A stretch of 64,000 nt of DNA, taken from CAYGLV01 sp964351025. Lineage in GTDB: Bacteria > Actinomycetota > Thermoleophilia > Gaiellales > Gaiellaceae. The position numbers and the translations under genes are program-made. Below, piece by piece: positions 8,167-16,512 of this stretch (its first letter is position 1; every line of letters starts with the position of its first letter). The stretch lies in assembly GCA_964351025.1 (NCBI GenBank), contig CAYGLV010000002.1, forward strand, positions 36,644 through 100,643. Reading direction: 5' to 3'. The notes below the pieces were generated by a model. The model searched no databases. It saw only the letters and a program-made list of their open reading frames with translations, and had not been told where the DNA came from.

Positions 8167-9528
8167 TCACCGGTCGGCGGCCTGCTCAGGGGCGAGCCGC
8201 CCTGAAGCGCGCTCGAGCAGCACGCTCTGGACGGCACTCAGCGCGAGGTAGCTGAGGCCGGCTGCCGCGATGCCCCACACGACCTTGACGACCTCGTGCG
8301 GCACTGCGTAGAAGACTGCGGCGCCGATAGCGGTCGCCGCCAGTGCGGCGAGGTTCACGCCCCACGCGTAGCGGTAGCGGCCGCGCGGGTCGAAGAGTGC
8401 CGGCACATCGATGTGCATCCGCTGCACGAGGACGTAGTCCGCGAAGATGACGCCGGTCAGCGGCGCGGCGATGTTTCCGAGGTGGGTGATCCACGACTGC
8501 GCCTCCTCGATGAAGCCGGGGAATGCGGACAGGAGGACGGCCGCGGCGCCGACCGCGATCGTCGCGTGCAGCCGCCCGAGTCGTGGAACCGCGTTCACGA
8601 GCGACATTCCGGCGGTATAGACGTTCGTCAGGTTCGCGATGAACGTCTGCACGACGATCGCGAGCAGCAGCAGGCCGAGCAGCACCTTGCTCGTCGTGAG
8701 GGCGGCGGCGGCCACGAACGGGTTCGTCTCCCCCGTCGCAGCCGCGGCGTAGCCGCCGATGAACGTCGTCGCGGCCGCTGCGGTGAGCGACGAGGCGACG
8801 AGGCCGACGCGCATGTCGCGTCGCGTCGGCGTGTAGCGGCAGAAGTCGGCCACATTCGTCACGAACGTCAGCGACGCGCCGCACATCACCGTGACGAACG
8901 TCGCGAAGCCGACCCACGTGAACCGCTGATCGGGCGAGTCGAAGACGCGGCCGACCGCGTAGGCAGGGTCGTCGCTCGCGATGTAGAGCGCGACGAGCAC
9001 CGCGCCGGACGCGAGGCTGAGCGGCAGGACACCCCGCAGCAGCCAGCGCATGACGTCGAACCCGAGCGCCGCCACCGCGGCGTGGAAGACGGCGAGCGCG
9101 AGCGCCACGGGGACGAGCGGCAGTCGCTCGCCGGTGATCACCTGCACGATCGCCTGGAACCCGAACGCCCCGGTCAGGGCCTGGGCCGCGAACCAGTACG
9201 TCGCGGCGACCATCCGGTACGGGGAGGTGAGGCCGCGCGCCCCCCAGAAGCCGAACGTCGCGCGCATCGCGACCTGGCCGGACAGCCCTTCGTCGACCCC
9301 CGGCTGGGCGGCTGCGACGAGGAACGCGAACGCGAGCGCCTGCCCGGCGACCATCGCAGCGACCGCCCACGGAAGCGGGAGGCCGCCTGCGACGACGGCG
9401 AGCGCGCCCAGCACGTACATGACCGGGTTGAGGAAGAACGTGAAGTTGATCGCGAACAGCGTCCGCCAGCCCGCGGTGCGGAGCTCCGCCGGAATCGGCT
9501 CGACGCCGAACTCCTCGATCGAGGGCAT
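8167..9528 (-). CDS. NCS1-family permease (cytosine/purine/hydantoin type)
   Basis: Nucleobase:cation symporter-1 proteins import cytosine, purines, allantoin or hydantoins. The 453-residue protein has about twelve hydrophobic segments, the family loop NVADFCRYTP and the ANLTNVYTAG segment. It starts 9 nt after the alpha/beta hydrolase gene, so the two are one operon controlled from the ATGTCTGACAT site. The subfamily cannot be fixed by eye; the N-terminal motif EEFGVEPIPAELR resembles the CodB branch, while the surrounding hydantoin-processing genes would also suit an Mhp1-like substrate. Confidence 0.88.
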   Translation of the reverse strand: MPSIEEFGVEPIPAELRTAGWRTLFAINFTFFLNPVMYVLGALAVVAGGLPLPWAVAAMVAGQALAFAFLVAAAQPGVDEGLSGQVAMRATFGFWGARGLTSPYRMVAATYWFAAQALTGAFGFQAIVQVITGERLPLVPVALALAVFHAAVAALGFDVMRWLLRGVLPLSLASGAVLVALYIASDDPAYAVGRVFDSPDQRFTWVGFATFVTVMCGASLTFVTNVADFCRYTPTRRDMRVGLVASSLTAAAATTFIGGYAAAATGETNPFVAAAALTTSKVLLGLLLLAIVVQTFIANLTNVYTAGMSLVNAVPRLGRLHATIAVGAAAVLLSAFPGFIEEAQSWITHLGNIAAPLTGVIFADYVLVQRMHIDVPALFDPRGRYRYAWGVNLAALAATAIGAAVFYAVPHEVVKVVWGIAAAGLSYLALSAVQSVLLERASGRLAPEQAADR

Positions 9529-9537
9529 TCGCTCCCC

Positions 9538-10398
9538 CTACGCCGGCGTGGCCGTCGCCGCGTGAACGCCGCTCGCGCGGCGGAAGAAGTCGATCACAAC
9601 GCGGTTGTGCTCCTCCGTGTTGTCGAAGACGGTCGAATGGCCCGAGCCCCGCACGACGTGCTTCTCGGCGCCGGCGATCCCCCGGAAGATGCCCTCCTGG
9701 CCGACGCCGCCCGGGCCCTGGTCCCACGGCGTCATCAGGTCCTCGTCGCCGCCGAGCACGAGCGCCGGCGACGTGATGCGCGGCAGCCAGCCGGTCAGGT
9801 CCATGTCGCACATCGCCTGGCAGGCGGCCGTGAAGACCTCGAGCCGGTTGGAGTCGCGCAGGATCTGCTGGATCCCGTCGATCGCGGCGACGCCGTCCGG
9901 CGTCTCGAGGAACGTCTTCGAGAGCGCCTGCCACGCGATCAGCTCGGCGAGGATGCGGCTGCCGGGCCCGTCCGGGTCGAGCCGCGCGATGTCGATCCAG
10001 TTCTTGAAGATCAGCCGCCCGGTCGTGCCGAGCTTGGCGGCGGCGCAGTTGATCACGACGGACGTCGTGCGTTGCGGGTACTTGCCCGCGAACACGATCG
10101 AGATCATCCCGCCCATCGAGGTGCCGTGAATGTGCGCACGTTCGATCCCGAGGACGTCCAGCAGACCGGCGACATCGTCGGCCCAGACTTCCATGTCGTA
10201 GTGCTGCAGCGGCTTGTCCGACTGCCCGTAGCCGCGCATGTCGAAGTCGATCACCCTGAACACCTTCGAGAGCTCCGGTGTCGCGGGGTCGAAGTTGAAG
10301 TGCCCGAATCCCGCTCCGTGGATCTGCACGACCGGCTCTCCGTCACCGGAGATCCGGTGCCAGAGGCTGACCCCGTTGACGTCGAGCATGCCCTCCAT
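9538..10398 (-). CDS. Alpha/beta hydrolase
   Basis: A 286-residue alpha/beta-hydrolase-fold enzyme with the oxyanion segment HGAGFGHFN, the nucleophile elbow GTSMGG, an acid residue in the GGDEDLMTP segment and the catalytic His in GSGHST. Such enzymes cleave C-C, ester or amide bonds of small substrates. I take the ATG at 10398 with GGGAGG 5 nt upstream; a GTG one codon earlier and an ATG three codons later are alternatives. It is first in an operon with the NCS1 permease, so it may act on the imported compound or its ring-opened product. Confidence 0.82.
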   Translation of the reverse strand: MEGMLDVNGVSLWHRISGDGEPVVQIHGAGFGHFNFDPATPELSKVFRVIDFDMRGYGQSDKPLQHYDMEVWADDVAGLLDVLGIERAHIHGTSMGGMISIVFAGKYPQRTTSVVINCAAAKLGTTGRLIFKNWIDIARLDPDGPGSRILAELIAWQALSKTFLETPDGVAAIDGIQQILRDSNRLEVFTAACQAMCDMDLTGWLPRITSPALVLGGDEDLMTPWDQGPGGVGQEGIFRGIAGAEKHVVRGSGHSTVFDNTEEHNRVVIDFFRRASGVHAATATPA

Positions 10399-10439
10399 CA
10401 CGCCTCCCAGTCGGTGTCGTGGTGGGCGGACTATCTCAG

Positions 10440-10450
10440 ATGTCTGACAT
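10440..10450. promoter_or_regulatory. Palindrome ATGTCTGACAT, probable GntR-type operator
   Basis: The 11-bp palindrome stands about 42 nt upstream of the alpha/beta hydrolase start. An identical copy lies at 51001-51011 in the divergent promoter of the alcohol dehydrogenase and CitE-like genes. The pattern GTC-N-GAC matches FadR-subfamily GntR sites such as LldR boxes. Confidence 0.55.
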
Positions 10451-10455
10451 CCGGG

Positions 10456-11199
10456 CTACGCGCGTTCGAGCGTGAGCTCGACTCGCTCGAGCGGAAGCCC
10501 GGGGAAGGCGTCGCCGAAGTCCCGCTGCGTCCACTGCCGCTTCGGCACGAGCCGCCGGAGCAGCGAGAAGCGTGCCGGGCTCTCGACGAAGGGGTACGGG
10601 TCGAGCGCGACCCGCCACCCCTCGAGCGGTGTGAATCGGAACCCGGCCACCTCGCCGGCCTCGCCGCCTGCAACGTCGCTCAGGCAGAAGTACAGGGAGA
10701 AGCGGTCGTAGAGCTGAAGCCGGTGGTAGTCGGCCCAGCGGAGCTCGTCCTCGACCCCGAGCTGCGCCGCCCGGCCCGCGAAGGCGCCCTCCTGCTCTGC
10801 GACGAACGCGTCCACGAGCGCCCTCGCCTCGTCCGCGTGGCTCAGCTGGAGCTCCGGGTGCGTGCCGTAGCGCTGGCGGTAGATGCCGGCCCCGTGCATC
10901 GAGACGAGCAGCCCCGCATACGCGTCCGCGTCGGAGACAGCCGCGATCCCGGCGCGGTAGAAGGCGAGGTGGGCGGGAACCTGGACATCGAGGAAGTTGA
11001 GCGGCTTGCCGGTCTCGGGCTCGATCAGCGGCGCCTGCTCCCAGACCGCCCACCCGTCGTCGTGGCGCTCCGCCGCCACGAGCAGCGACTCATGACGTGG
11101 GCCTGTGTCGGCCCACTGCCGCGCGAACGCCGCGGACAGGTCGGCGTGGTCGGTCTGAAGGACGACCTGCCAGCTTGCGCCGGCCTCGCGGACGATCAC
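10456..11199 (-). CDS. DUF3891 family protein
   Basis: The 247-residue protein resembles the DUF3891 family: an early QTDHADLS segment, AERHDDGW, VSMHGAGIY and a C-terminal FTPLEGWRVALDPYPF region. The several His and Asp residues in HDD and SMHG hint at a metal site, but no activity is known to me. The start is GTG at 11199 with AGGGGA upstream. It lies divergent from the DehI-like gene across a 79-nt gap that carries a CATACAGTATG palindrome, so both may answer to one regulator. Confidence 0.75.
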   Translation of the reverse strand: MIVREAGASWQVVLQTDHADLSAAFARQWADTGPRHESLLVAAERHDDGWAVWEQAPLIEPETGKPLNFLDVQVPAHLAFYRAGIAAVSDADAYAGLLVSMHGAGIYRQRYGTHPELQLSHADEARALVDAFVAEQEGAFAGRAAQLGVEDELRWADYHRLQLYDRFSLYFCLSDVAGGEAGEVAGFRFTPLEGWRVALDPYPFVESPARFSLLRRLVPKRQWTQRDFGDAFPGLPLERVELTLERA

Positions 11200-11269
11200 G
11201 GCATCCCCTGGAGGCAGGCCTTGCGCATGCGACCGCCAGCTCGTTCCGGGAGCCTGCCCACGGCCCGAA

Positions 11270-11280
11270 CATACAGTATG
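11270..11280. promoter_or_regulatory. Palindrome CATACAGTATG overlapping a start codon
   Basis: The last three bases are the ATG of the DehI-like gene. A sister site CATACTGTATG overlaps the ATG of the first gntR gene at 13627-13637 in the same way. It is a probable operator of that GntR protein and also contains a TACAGT -10-like element. Confidence 0.5.
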
Positions 11281-12009
11281 GCCCTCGTGTCACCAACGTC
11301 TCGATTCACGCTCCGCTACGAGGAGGAGGCGGAGGGCGTCGTCGCCTCGGTCTTCCGTGATGTCAGGCTGCGGATGGAGTTCGTGCCGGCGATCTTCAAA
11401 GCGCTCGCAGCAGACCCCGAGGCGCTCGTCCAGGCGTGGTTGCAGGCACGCTCGATCTACGACGATCCGCGCACGGGAGCGGCACTCGCGCGACTGCTCG
11501 AGCGTGCCGAGCCGGGCCTCGCCTACCGGCCGAGCGACGCTGTCCGGGACGCGGTCGCCCCCTTTGCGCAGGAGCTGCCCGCGCTGCTTTTGATCGTGAC
11601 GTCGCTCGGGCTCGCGCTCGACGGTGCGGTACCCCTTCAGCCGCTGCCGCCGCTCGACCTGCCCCCGGCGGGGCCGGTTCCCGAAAGCTCTGTTCCGGAG
11701 GAGCGCGGCGAGCATCCTCTCTTCGACGAGATCCGTGCCGTCTACCTCACCCAGCACGTGCCGAGCATGTACCGGGCGCTCGCGGCCGGAGCATTGCTGG
11801 ACGAGCCGTGGTCCGCGATCGTCCCGTTCCTGGCGGGCGAGGCGGGCAGTGAGCTCGTCGCCGCCGTCGGCGCGGAGGCCGAGGCGCAGGCGCTCCGCTT
11901 CCCGGAGTTCGCCTTCTTCGGGGCGGAGGGCGCGCGGCCCGTTCTCGACCAGTTCCGGCGCGCGCTGCCCCGGAACCTCGTCTTCGCCCTCGGGGCGTCG
12001 GCGCTCTAG
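11278..12009 (+). CDS. DehI-like (2-haloacid dehalogenase fold) protein
   Basis: A 243-residue all-helical protein made of two similar halves, each with an aromatic/proline start followed by an RALAA or KALAADPEAL helix, which recalls the pseudo-dimeric DehI (halocarboxylic acid dehalogenase) family. A true dehalogenase role is not shown; many relatives have none. The start may be the ATG at 11278, inside the CATACAGTATG palindrome, or the GTG at 11287, which would suit a leaderless transcript from TACAGT. It ends convergent with the MFS gene, sharing CTAG. Confidence 0.5.
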   Translation: MALVSPTSRFTLRYEEEAEGVVASVFRDVRLRMEFVPAIFKALAADPEALVQAWLQARSIYDDPRTGAALARLLERAEPGLAYRPSDAVRDAVAPFAQELPALLLIVTSLGLALDGAVPLQPLPPLDLPPAGPVPESSVPEERGEHPLFDEIRAVYLTQHVPSMYRALAAGALLDEPWSAIVPFLAGEAGSELVAAVGAEAEAQALRFPEFAFFGAEGARPVLDQFRRALPRNLVFALGASAL

Positions 12010-13187
12010 CGGACGGCGGCCGCCGGCAGGCTCGCGGCGACGAGGGCGCCGGCCGCCGCGAGCGCGGCCGTCACGATCCAGAAGACGTTCCAGCCCGCAT
12101 GGGAGGCAAGCGCGCCGAGGAGCGGCGTGGAGATGGCGGAGAGCAGGAAGACGACGGTTGCCGCCACGGCGACGGACCGCGCGGCCAGCTCGGGGGCCGC
12201 GCGCTCGCCTGCGTTGACGTAGACGAGCGCGTTCCAGCCGAGCGCGCCGAAGCCAAAGAGCACGGCGGCGGGGATGACGACGGCCGCGCCCGCATGCAGG
12301 GCGACAGTGAACAGGAGAGCGCCGATCGCGGCAACAGCCCCGGCCTCCGCCAGCGTGCGCGTGCGCCGCATGCCTCCGCCCCGGTCGGCGACCCGCCCCC
12401 AGACGACCCTTGAGACCATGGCGGTCACGTTGATCGCAAAGAACGTGAAGCCGGCGGCGAAGGCGGTCAGCCCGGCCGCCCGGGCGGCAGGAACGGTGAA
12501 GGTGAGCACGGCCTGGAGGACGACGATGTAGAACGAGGCGACGACGAACAGCCGCTGCATGCCGGGGGCGCGCCAGATGCTCCGGAACGGCCGGGGCGCG
12601 CGTAGCGACCGCGGCGCGGGAGTCTCATGGGCGGCGAACGCGAACAGCGTGCCGGTCACCGCGACCGCGACCGCGGCGGCCGTGAGCGGCAGCGCCACGC
12701 CCCCGGCGGCGTCGAGCGCGGGCATCGCGAGCGCCGCGATCGTGCCGCCGAGTGGCACCGACATCTGGCGAACGCCGAGCGCCCACGCACGCCGGCCGGG
12801 CTCGTAGACGCGGAAGAGAGCGCCCGCCCCCGCGACGGGGACGACCGCCGAGCCGACTCCCGAGACCACGAGCGCGACGAAGAGCACGGGTGCCGTGCCC
12901 GCCGTAGCCGCGACGGCGAGGCCGGTCGCAGCGAGCGCCGTGCCGACGAGCGTCGGTATCCGCGCCCCGAAGCGATCGACGGCGATGCCGGCCGCGATGA
13001 GCGCGAGACCCGAGCCGAACAGGTTGGCCGTGAGCACCGCGCCGAGCGCTGCCAGACTGAGGCTGAACTCGTGGCTGAGCTCGGGGCCGATCGCGGGCAA
13101 CCCGATGCTGACGAAGGCGACCGCGGCCTGCGCCGCTGATGCGGCGGCGAGCACGGTCCTTGGCGCACGAGCTCCGACCCTCTCCAC
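12006..13187 (-). CDS. MFS transporter
   Basis: A 393-residue major facilitator superfamily protein with twelve predicted helices. The motif-A-like loop GIAVDRFGARIP lies between helices 2 and 3, and a weaker copy GRVADRGGGMRR follows helix 8. I prefer the GTG at 13187; the frame is open to 13235 but would then overlap the divergent coiled-coil gene. Substrate unknown; it is not obviously operonic with any catabolic gene. Its stop shares CTAG with the DehI-like gene. Confidence 0.82.
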   Translation of the reverse strand: MERVGARAPRTVLAAASAAQAAVAFVSIGLPAIGPELSHEFSLSLAALGAVLTANLFGSGLALIAAGIAVDRFGARIPTLVGTALAATGLAVAATAGTAPVLFVALVVSGVGSAVVPVAGAGALFRVYEPGRRAWALGVRQMSVPLGGTIAALAMPALDAAGGVALPLTAAAVAVAVTGTLFAFAAHETPAPRSLRAPRPFRSIWRAPGMQRLFVVASFYIVVLQAVLTFTVPAARAAGLTAFAAGFTFFAINVTAMVSRVVWGRVADRGGGMRRTRTLAEAGAVAAIGALLFTVALHAGAAVVIPAAVLFGFGALGWNALVYVNAGERAAPELAARSVAVAATVVFLLSAISTPLLGALASHAGWNVFWIVTAALAAAGALVAASLPAAAVR

Positions 13188-13207
13188 CGCTGCATTATCT
13201 TGTGGCG

Positions 13208-13585
13208 GTGGACACCGACGGGATCGTGCGCGCACGACGGCGCGAGCAGGCGCTCGAAGCGCTGGAGTTCGAGCGCGCTCGCGAGGTCGCGCTGCTGGCC
13301 CAGATCGAGGAGGTGCTCACCGAGCTCGAGGGGCCCCGCATCGACGCCGCCGCATTCGAGAAGATGGAGGCCGCGGAGGCCGAGCTCGTACGTGAGACTC
13401 TCGATCCAAGTCACGTTCGATCCGAGGACGAGTCGCTCGAGCTCGAAGGCGAAGATGCGGCCGACTCGGCCCGACTGATGCGCGAGGAGCTGGAAGCCGA
13501 GCGTAGCCGGCTGCGGGAGCTTGCAGCCGAGAGCCGCCGCTGCCAGAAGGCTCTAGAGAGCTACATCCAGGCGCTCGACGGGTAG
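13208..13585 (+). CDS. Hypothetical coiled-coil protein
   Basis: A 125-residue, strongly charged protein rich in Glu, Ala, Leu and Arg with heptad-like spacing over almost its whole length (for instance residues 20-45 and 80-120), so it probably forms a coiled coil. I recognise no family. The start is uncertain: GTG at 13202 or 13208; the latter stands 9 nt after a CATTAT element, as expected for a leaderless transcript. It is divergent from the MFS gene with only about 20 nt between starts, so their promoters must overlap each other's coding ends. Confidence 0.55.
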   Translation: MDTDGIVRARRREQALEALEFERAREVALLAQIEEVLTELEGPRIDAAAFEKMEAAEAELVRETLDPSHVRSEDESLELEGEDAADSARLMREELEAERSRLRELAAESRRCQKALESYIQALDG

Positions 13586-13626
13586 GTCCACCGGCGCGGC
13601 GCTGCACCCTACCAAGTTGCTCTTTG

Positions 13627-13637
13627 CATACTGTATG
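13627..13637. promoter_or_regulatory. Palindrome CATACTGTATG overlapping the gntR start
   Basis: An 11-bp palindrome whose final ATG is the likely start codon of the GntR regulator gene. This suggests autoregulation by blocking both transcription and the start region. It differs from the site at 11270-11280 only at the central base. Confidence 0.55.
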
Positions 13638-14348
13638 GTCACCCGCGTGGGCATTTTCGGAGCGCATCCGCCGCTCTCGCGCACGGCGAGCGCCGCTGCC
13701 GCGGATCTCATCCGGCAGGCGATCGGCGACGGCCGGCTGGAGCCGGGCCACCACCTGAAGGAAGAACAGCTCGCGCAGGAGCTCGGCGTCAGCCGCACCC
13801 CCGTTCGGGAGGCACTCCACGTCTTGCAGGCGGAGGGGCTGATCGAGGCCTTCCCGAACCGCGGTGCGACCGTTCGCGCCTACGACCTCGCCGATCTCGA
13901 GGACCTGTACGAGCTCCGCGCGCTGCTCGAGGGGCGCGCCGCTCGGCGAGCAGCCACCCGCGCGACGCCGGCGCAGCTACAGGAGCTGCGTGCGAGCTGC
14001 GAACGGTTCGAGCGGCTCGTCGGCACATCGAATCTGCAGGCCGTCGTCGCCGAGAACGGACTGTTTCACGAGGTGATTTTGAAAGCGGCAGCGAGCGAGC
14101 GGCTCACCGGCATGGTGCACCAGGTCGTCGTGCTGCCCCTCGTCTACAAGTCGTACATCTGGTACTCGCCCGAGCAGACCGCTGCCTCCTACGGCTACCA
14201 CTGCGAGCTCCTCGACGCGATCGAGCAGCGAGACGCGCAGCGCGCAGACCTCGTCATGCGGGAGCACATCGTCGCCGCGCAGAGAGTCCTCGCGCACCAC
14301 ATGGGTGGCCTGGCCGAGCCTGGCGACCTGGACGGTGCCGCCGCATGA
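13635..14348 (+). CDS. GntR-family regulator, FadR/FCD type
   Basis: A 237-residue transcription factor with an N-terminal winged helix (EEQLAQELGVSRTPVREAL at about 40-58) and a C-terminal FCD ligand domain starting at LYELRALLEGRAA, with metal/ligand residues in the ENGLFHEVIL and YGYHCELLDAI segments. Regulators of this type bind small carboxylates or related metabolites. It is the first gene of an operon with CaiB, HMG-CoA-lyase-like, hydantoinase A/B and isochorismatase-like genes; its stop overlaps the CaiB start (ATGA). The ligand is probably a substrate or intermediate of that pathway. Confidence 0.88.
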   Translation: MVTRVGIFGAHPPLSRTASAAAADLIRQAIGDGRLEPGHHLKEEQLAQELGVSRTPVREALHVLQAEGLIEAFPNRGATVRAYDLADLEDLYELRALLEGRAARRAATRATPAQLQELRASCERFERLVGTSNLQAVVAENGLFHEVILKAAASERLTGMVHQVVVLPLVYKSYIWYSPEQTAASYGYHCELLDAIEQRDAQRADLVMREHIVAAQRVLAHHMGGLAEPGDLDGAAA

Positions 14349-15598
14349 CGCAGCCCGCACCCGATCTCAAGGCGGCCGCTGCCGAGGCGGGGCCCCGGAT
14401 CGGCCCGCTCGCGGGCATCCGGCTGATCGAGCTCGGCTCGCTCCTCGCGGGGCCCTTCGCCGGCCGGCTGCTCGGCGACCTGGGCGCCGAGATCATCAAA
14501 GTCGAGGCGCCCGGCCAGCCCGATCCGCTCCGCGACTGGGGGAAGGCTCGCTACGAGGGCCGCTCCCTCTGGTGGCCGGTGCAGTCCCGCAACAAGAAGT
14601 GCATCACGCTCAACCTGCGCGAGGAGAAGGGCCAGCAGCTGCTCCTCCGGCTCGTCGAGCAGGCCGATGTTGTGACCGAGAACTTCCGGCCCGGAACCCT
14701 CGAGCGCTGGAACCTCGGCTACGAGCAGCTGGCGGAGGCGAATCCCGGCATCGTCGTCGCCCGCATCTCGGGCTACGGCCAGACCGGCCCGTATGCGGAG
14801 CGTGCAGGCTTCGCCTCCGTCTCGGAGGCGATGGGCGGCATCCGTCACATCAACGGCTTCCCCGACCAGCCGCCGCCGCGCATGCACCTCTCCCTTGGCG
14901 ATTCGCTGGCGGCCATGTTCGCCGTCCAGGGCATCCTCGCCGCCCTCTACTGGCGCGACGGGGCCGGCGGGGGGCTCGGCCAGGTCGTCGACGTCTCTCT
15001 GATGGAGGCATCGTTCGCCTTGCTCGAGAGCACCGTTCCGGAGTACGACCGGCTCGGCATCGTGCGCGGCCCGCAGGGCACGAACCTGAAAGGCGTGGCC
15101 CCGTCGAACATCTTCAGGTCCAAAGACGGCAAGTGGATGGTGATCGCCGCCAACGCCGACAACGTGTTCCGGCGCCTCTGCGCCGCGATCGGGCAGCCCG
15201 AGCTCGCCGACGATGCACGGTTTGCGACCCATAGCGCGCGGGGCGACAACCAGGTCGAGATCGAAGGGATCGTCGCCGACTGGGCCATCCAGCACGACGC
15301 GACCGAGCTCGACGCCATCCTCAACGAGGCCGGGGTCATCTGCGGCCCGATCTACACGGTCGCCGACATGTTCGAGGACCCGCAGTACAAGGCTCGCGGG
15401 ATGCTCCTCGAGCACGTCGACCCGGAGTTCGGGCCGTACATCGGACCGGGCATCGTCCCCAAGCTGACGAGGACGCCCGGTGCGGTGCGCTGGTCGGCTC
15501 CGTGGGACGAGGGCAGCCACAACAGCGAGGTCTACGGCGGACTGCTCGGGCTGTCGGACGACGAGCTCGCGGCGCTCCATGAGGAGGGCGTGATTTGA
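14345..15598 (+). CDS. Class III CoA-transferase (CaiB/BaiF family)
   Basis: Moves CoA between carboxylic acids through a covalent Asp intermediate. The 417-residue length is typical. It has the N-terminal GSLLAGPFAGRLLGDLGAE segment, VTENFRPGTLERW, the catalytic Asp186 in LSLGDSLAAMF and the VDVSLMEA motif. Translation is coupled to gntR upstream (ATGA) and to the lyase gene downstream (TTGA). Followed by an HMG-CoA-lyase-like enzyme, it probably activates a branched hydroxy-dicarboxylic acid for cleavage; the substrate is inferred only. Confidence 0.92.
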   Translation: MTQPAPDLKAAAAEAGPRIGPLAGIRLIELGSLLAGPFAGRLLGDLGAEIIKVEAPGQPDPLRDWGKARYEGRSLWWPVQSRNKKCITLNLREEKGQQLLLRLVEQADVVTENFRPGTLERWNLGYEQLAEANPGIVVARISGYGQTGPYAERAGFASVSEAMGGIRHINGFPDQPPPRMHLSLGDSLAAMFAVQGILAALYWRDGAGGGLGQVVDVSLMEASFALLESTVPEYDRLGIVRGPQGTNLKGVAPSNIFRSKDGKWMVIAANADNVFRRLCAAIGQPELADDARFATHSARGDNQVEIEGIVADWAIQHDATELDAILNEAGVICGPIYTVADMFEDPQYKARGMLLEHVDPEFGPYIGPGIVPKLTRTPGAVRWSAPWDEGSHNSEVYGGLLGLSDDELAALHEEGVI

Positions 15599-16497
15599 GC
15601 GCTCGCGCCGTCACCATCTGCGACGTCGCGGCGCGCGACGGTCTGCAAAACGACGCGAAGGTGCTCGAGCCGGCCGCGCGCGCCGAGCTCGTGAACCGCC
15701 TCGCCGGCGCCGGCGTCCCGCGCATCGAGGCGGTCAGCTTCGTCAACCCGGCCCGCGTGCCGCAGATGGCAGGCGCGGAGGAGGTCGTCGGAGCGATCGA
15801 GAGGCAGCCCGGAGTCGTCTATGCGGGTCTCGTACTGAACGACAAGGGCTACGACCGGCTCGCCGCGACCGAGCTCGACGAGGTGCACTTCGCCTTCGCC
15901 TCGACGGAGACGTTCAACCAGCGCAACCAGGGCGCTTCCGTCGCCGATTCGATCGCCGCCGCCTCACGGATCGTCGAGCGCGCGCACGCGGACGGCCGCC
16001 GCGCGACCGTGACGATCGGGGTGTCGTTCGGCTGTCCGTTCGAGGGCCGGGTGGAGCCGGAGCGGATCCTCGAGATCGCGGCGGAGCTGGCCGAGGCCGG
16101 TCCCGACGAGCTCGTCTTCGCCGACACGATCGGCGTCGGCGTCCCGCGGCAGGTGCGGCGCCTGGTCGGCGACGCCGTGCGACTCGGGCCGCCCGTGGGC
16201 GTGCATCTGCACAACACCCGAAACACCGGCTACGCGAACGCCTTCGCGGCGGTCGAGGCCGGGGCCACCGTGCTCGATGCGTCGCTCGGCGGGATCGGCG
16301 GCTGCCCGTTCGCGCCGCGGGCGACCGGAAACATTGCGACCGACGACCTCGTCTACCTGCTGCACGGCGAGGGGATCGAGACGGGCATCGACCTCGACGC
16401 GCTGATCGAGGTAGCGGGATGGCTGGATGGCGTACTCGGGCGTCAGCTCGAGGGACAGGTCTATCGGGCCGGCACGTTCGCGCCGGTGGCCGGCTGA
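15595..16497 (+). CDS. HMG-CoA lyase-like enzyme
   Basis: Members split 3-hydroxy-3-methylglutaryl-CoA into acetyl-CoA and acetoacetate, or related 3-hydroxyacyl-CoAs. The 300-residue TIM-barrel protein has the start motif DVAARDGLQN, the metal His pair in VHLHNTRNTG and the catalytic-cysteine signature GIGGCPFAPRATGN. The start is TTG at 15595, overlapping the CaiB stop, with GAGGAGGG 5 nt upstream. Its close coupling with the CoA-transferase suggests a two-step activation and cleavage unit like those for citramalate, HMG or itaconate. Confidence 0.9.
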   Translation: MSARAVTICDVAARDGLQNDAKVLEPAARAELVNRLAGAGVPRIEAVSFVNPARVPQMAGAEEVVGAIERQPGVVYAGLVLNDKGYDRLAATELDEVHFAFASTETFNQRNQGASVADSIAAASRIVERAHADGRRATVTIGVSFGCPFEGRVEPERILEIAAELAEAGPDELVFADTIGVGVPRQVRRLVGDAVRLGPPVGVHLHNTRNTGYANAFAAVEAGATVLDASLGGIGGCPFAPRATGNIATDDLVYLLHGEGIETGIDLDALIEVAGWLDGVLGRQLEGQVYRAGTFAPVAG

Positions 16498-16512
16498 AAA
16501 GGAGAACGAGAG

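Noticed and set aside
8296..11277. A very long open frame on the plus strand (over 900 codons before the DehI-like gene)
   Set aside because: It runs antisense through NCS1, hydrolase and DUF3891 genes that have clear family motifs; long antisense frames are expected at this GC content.
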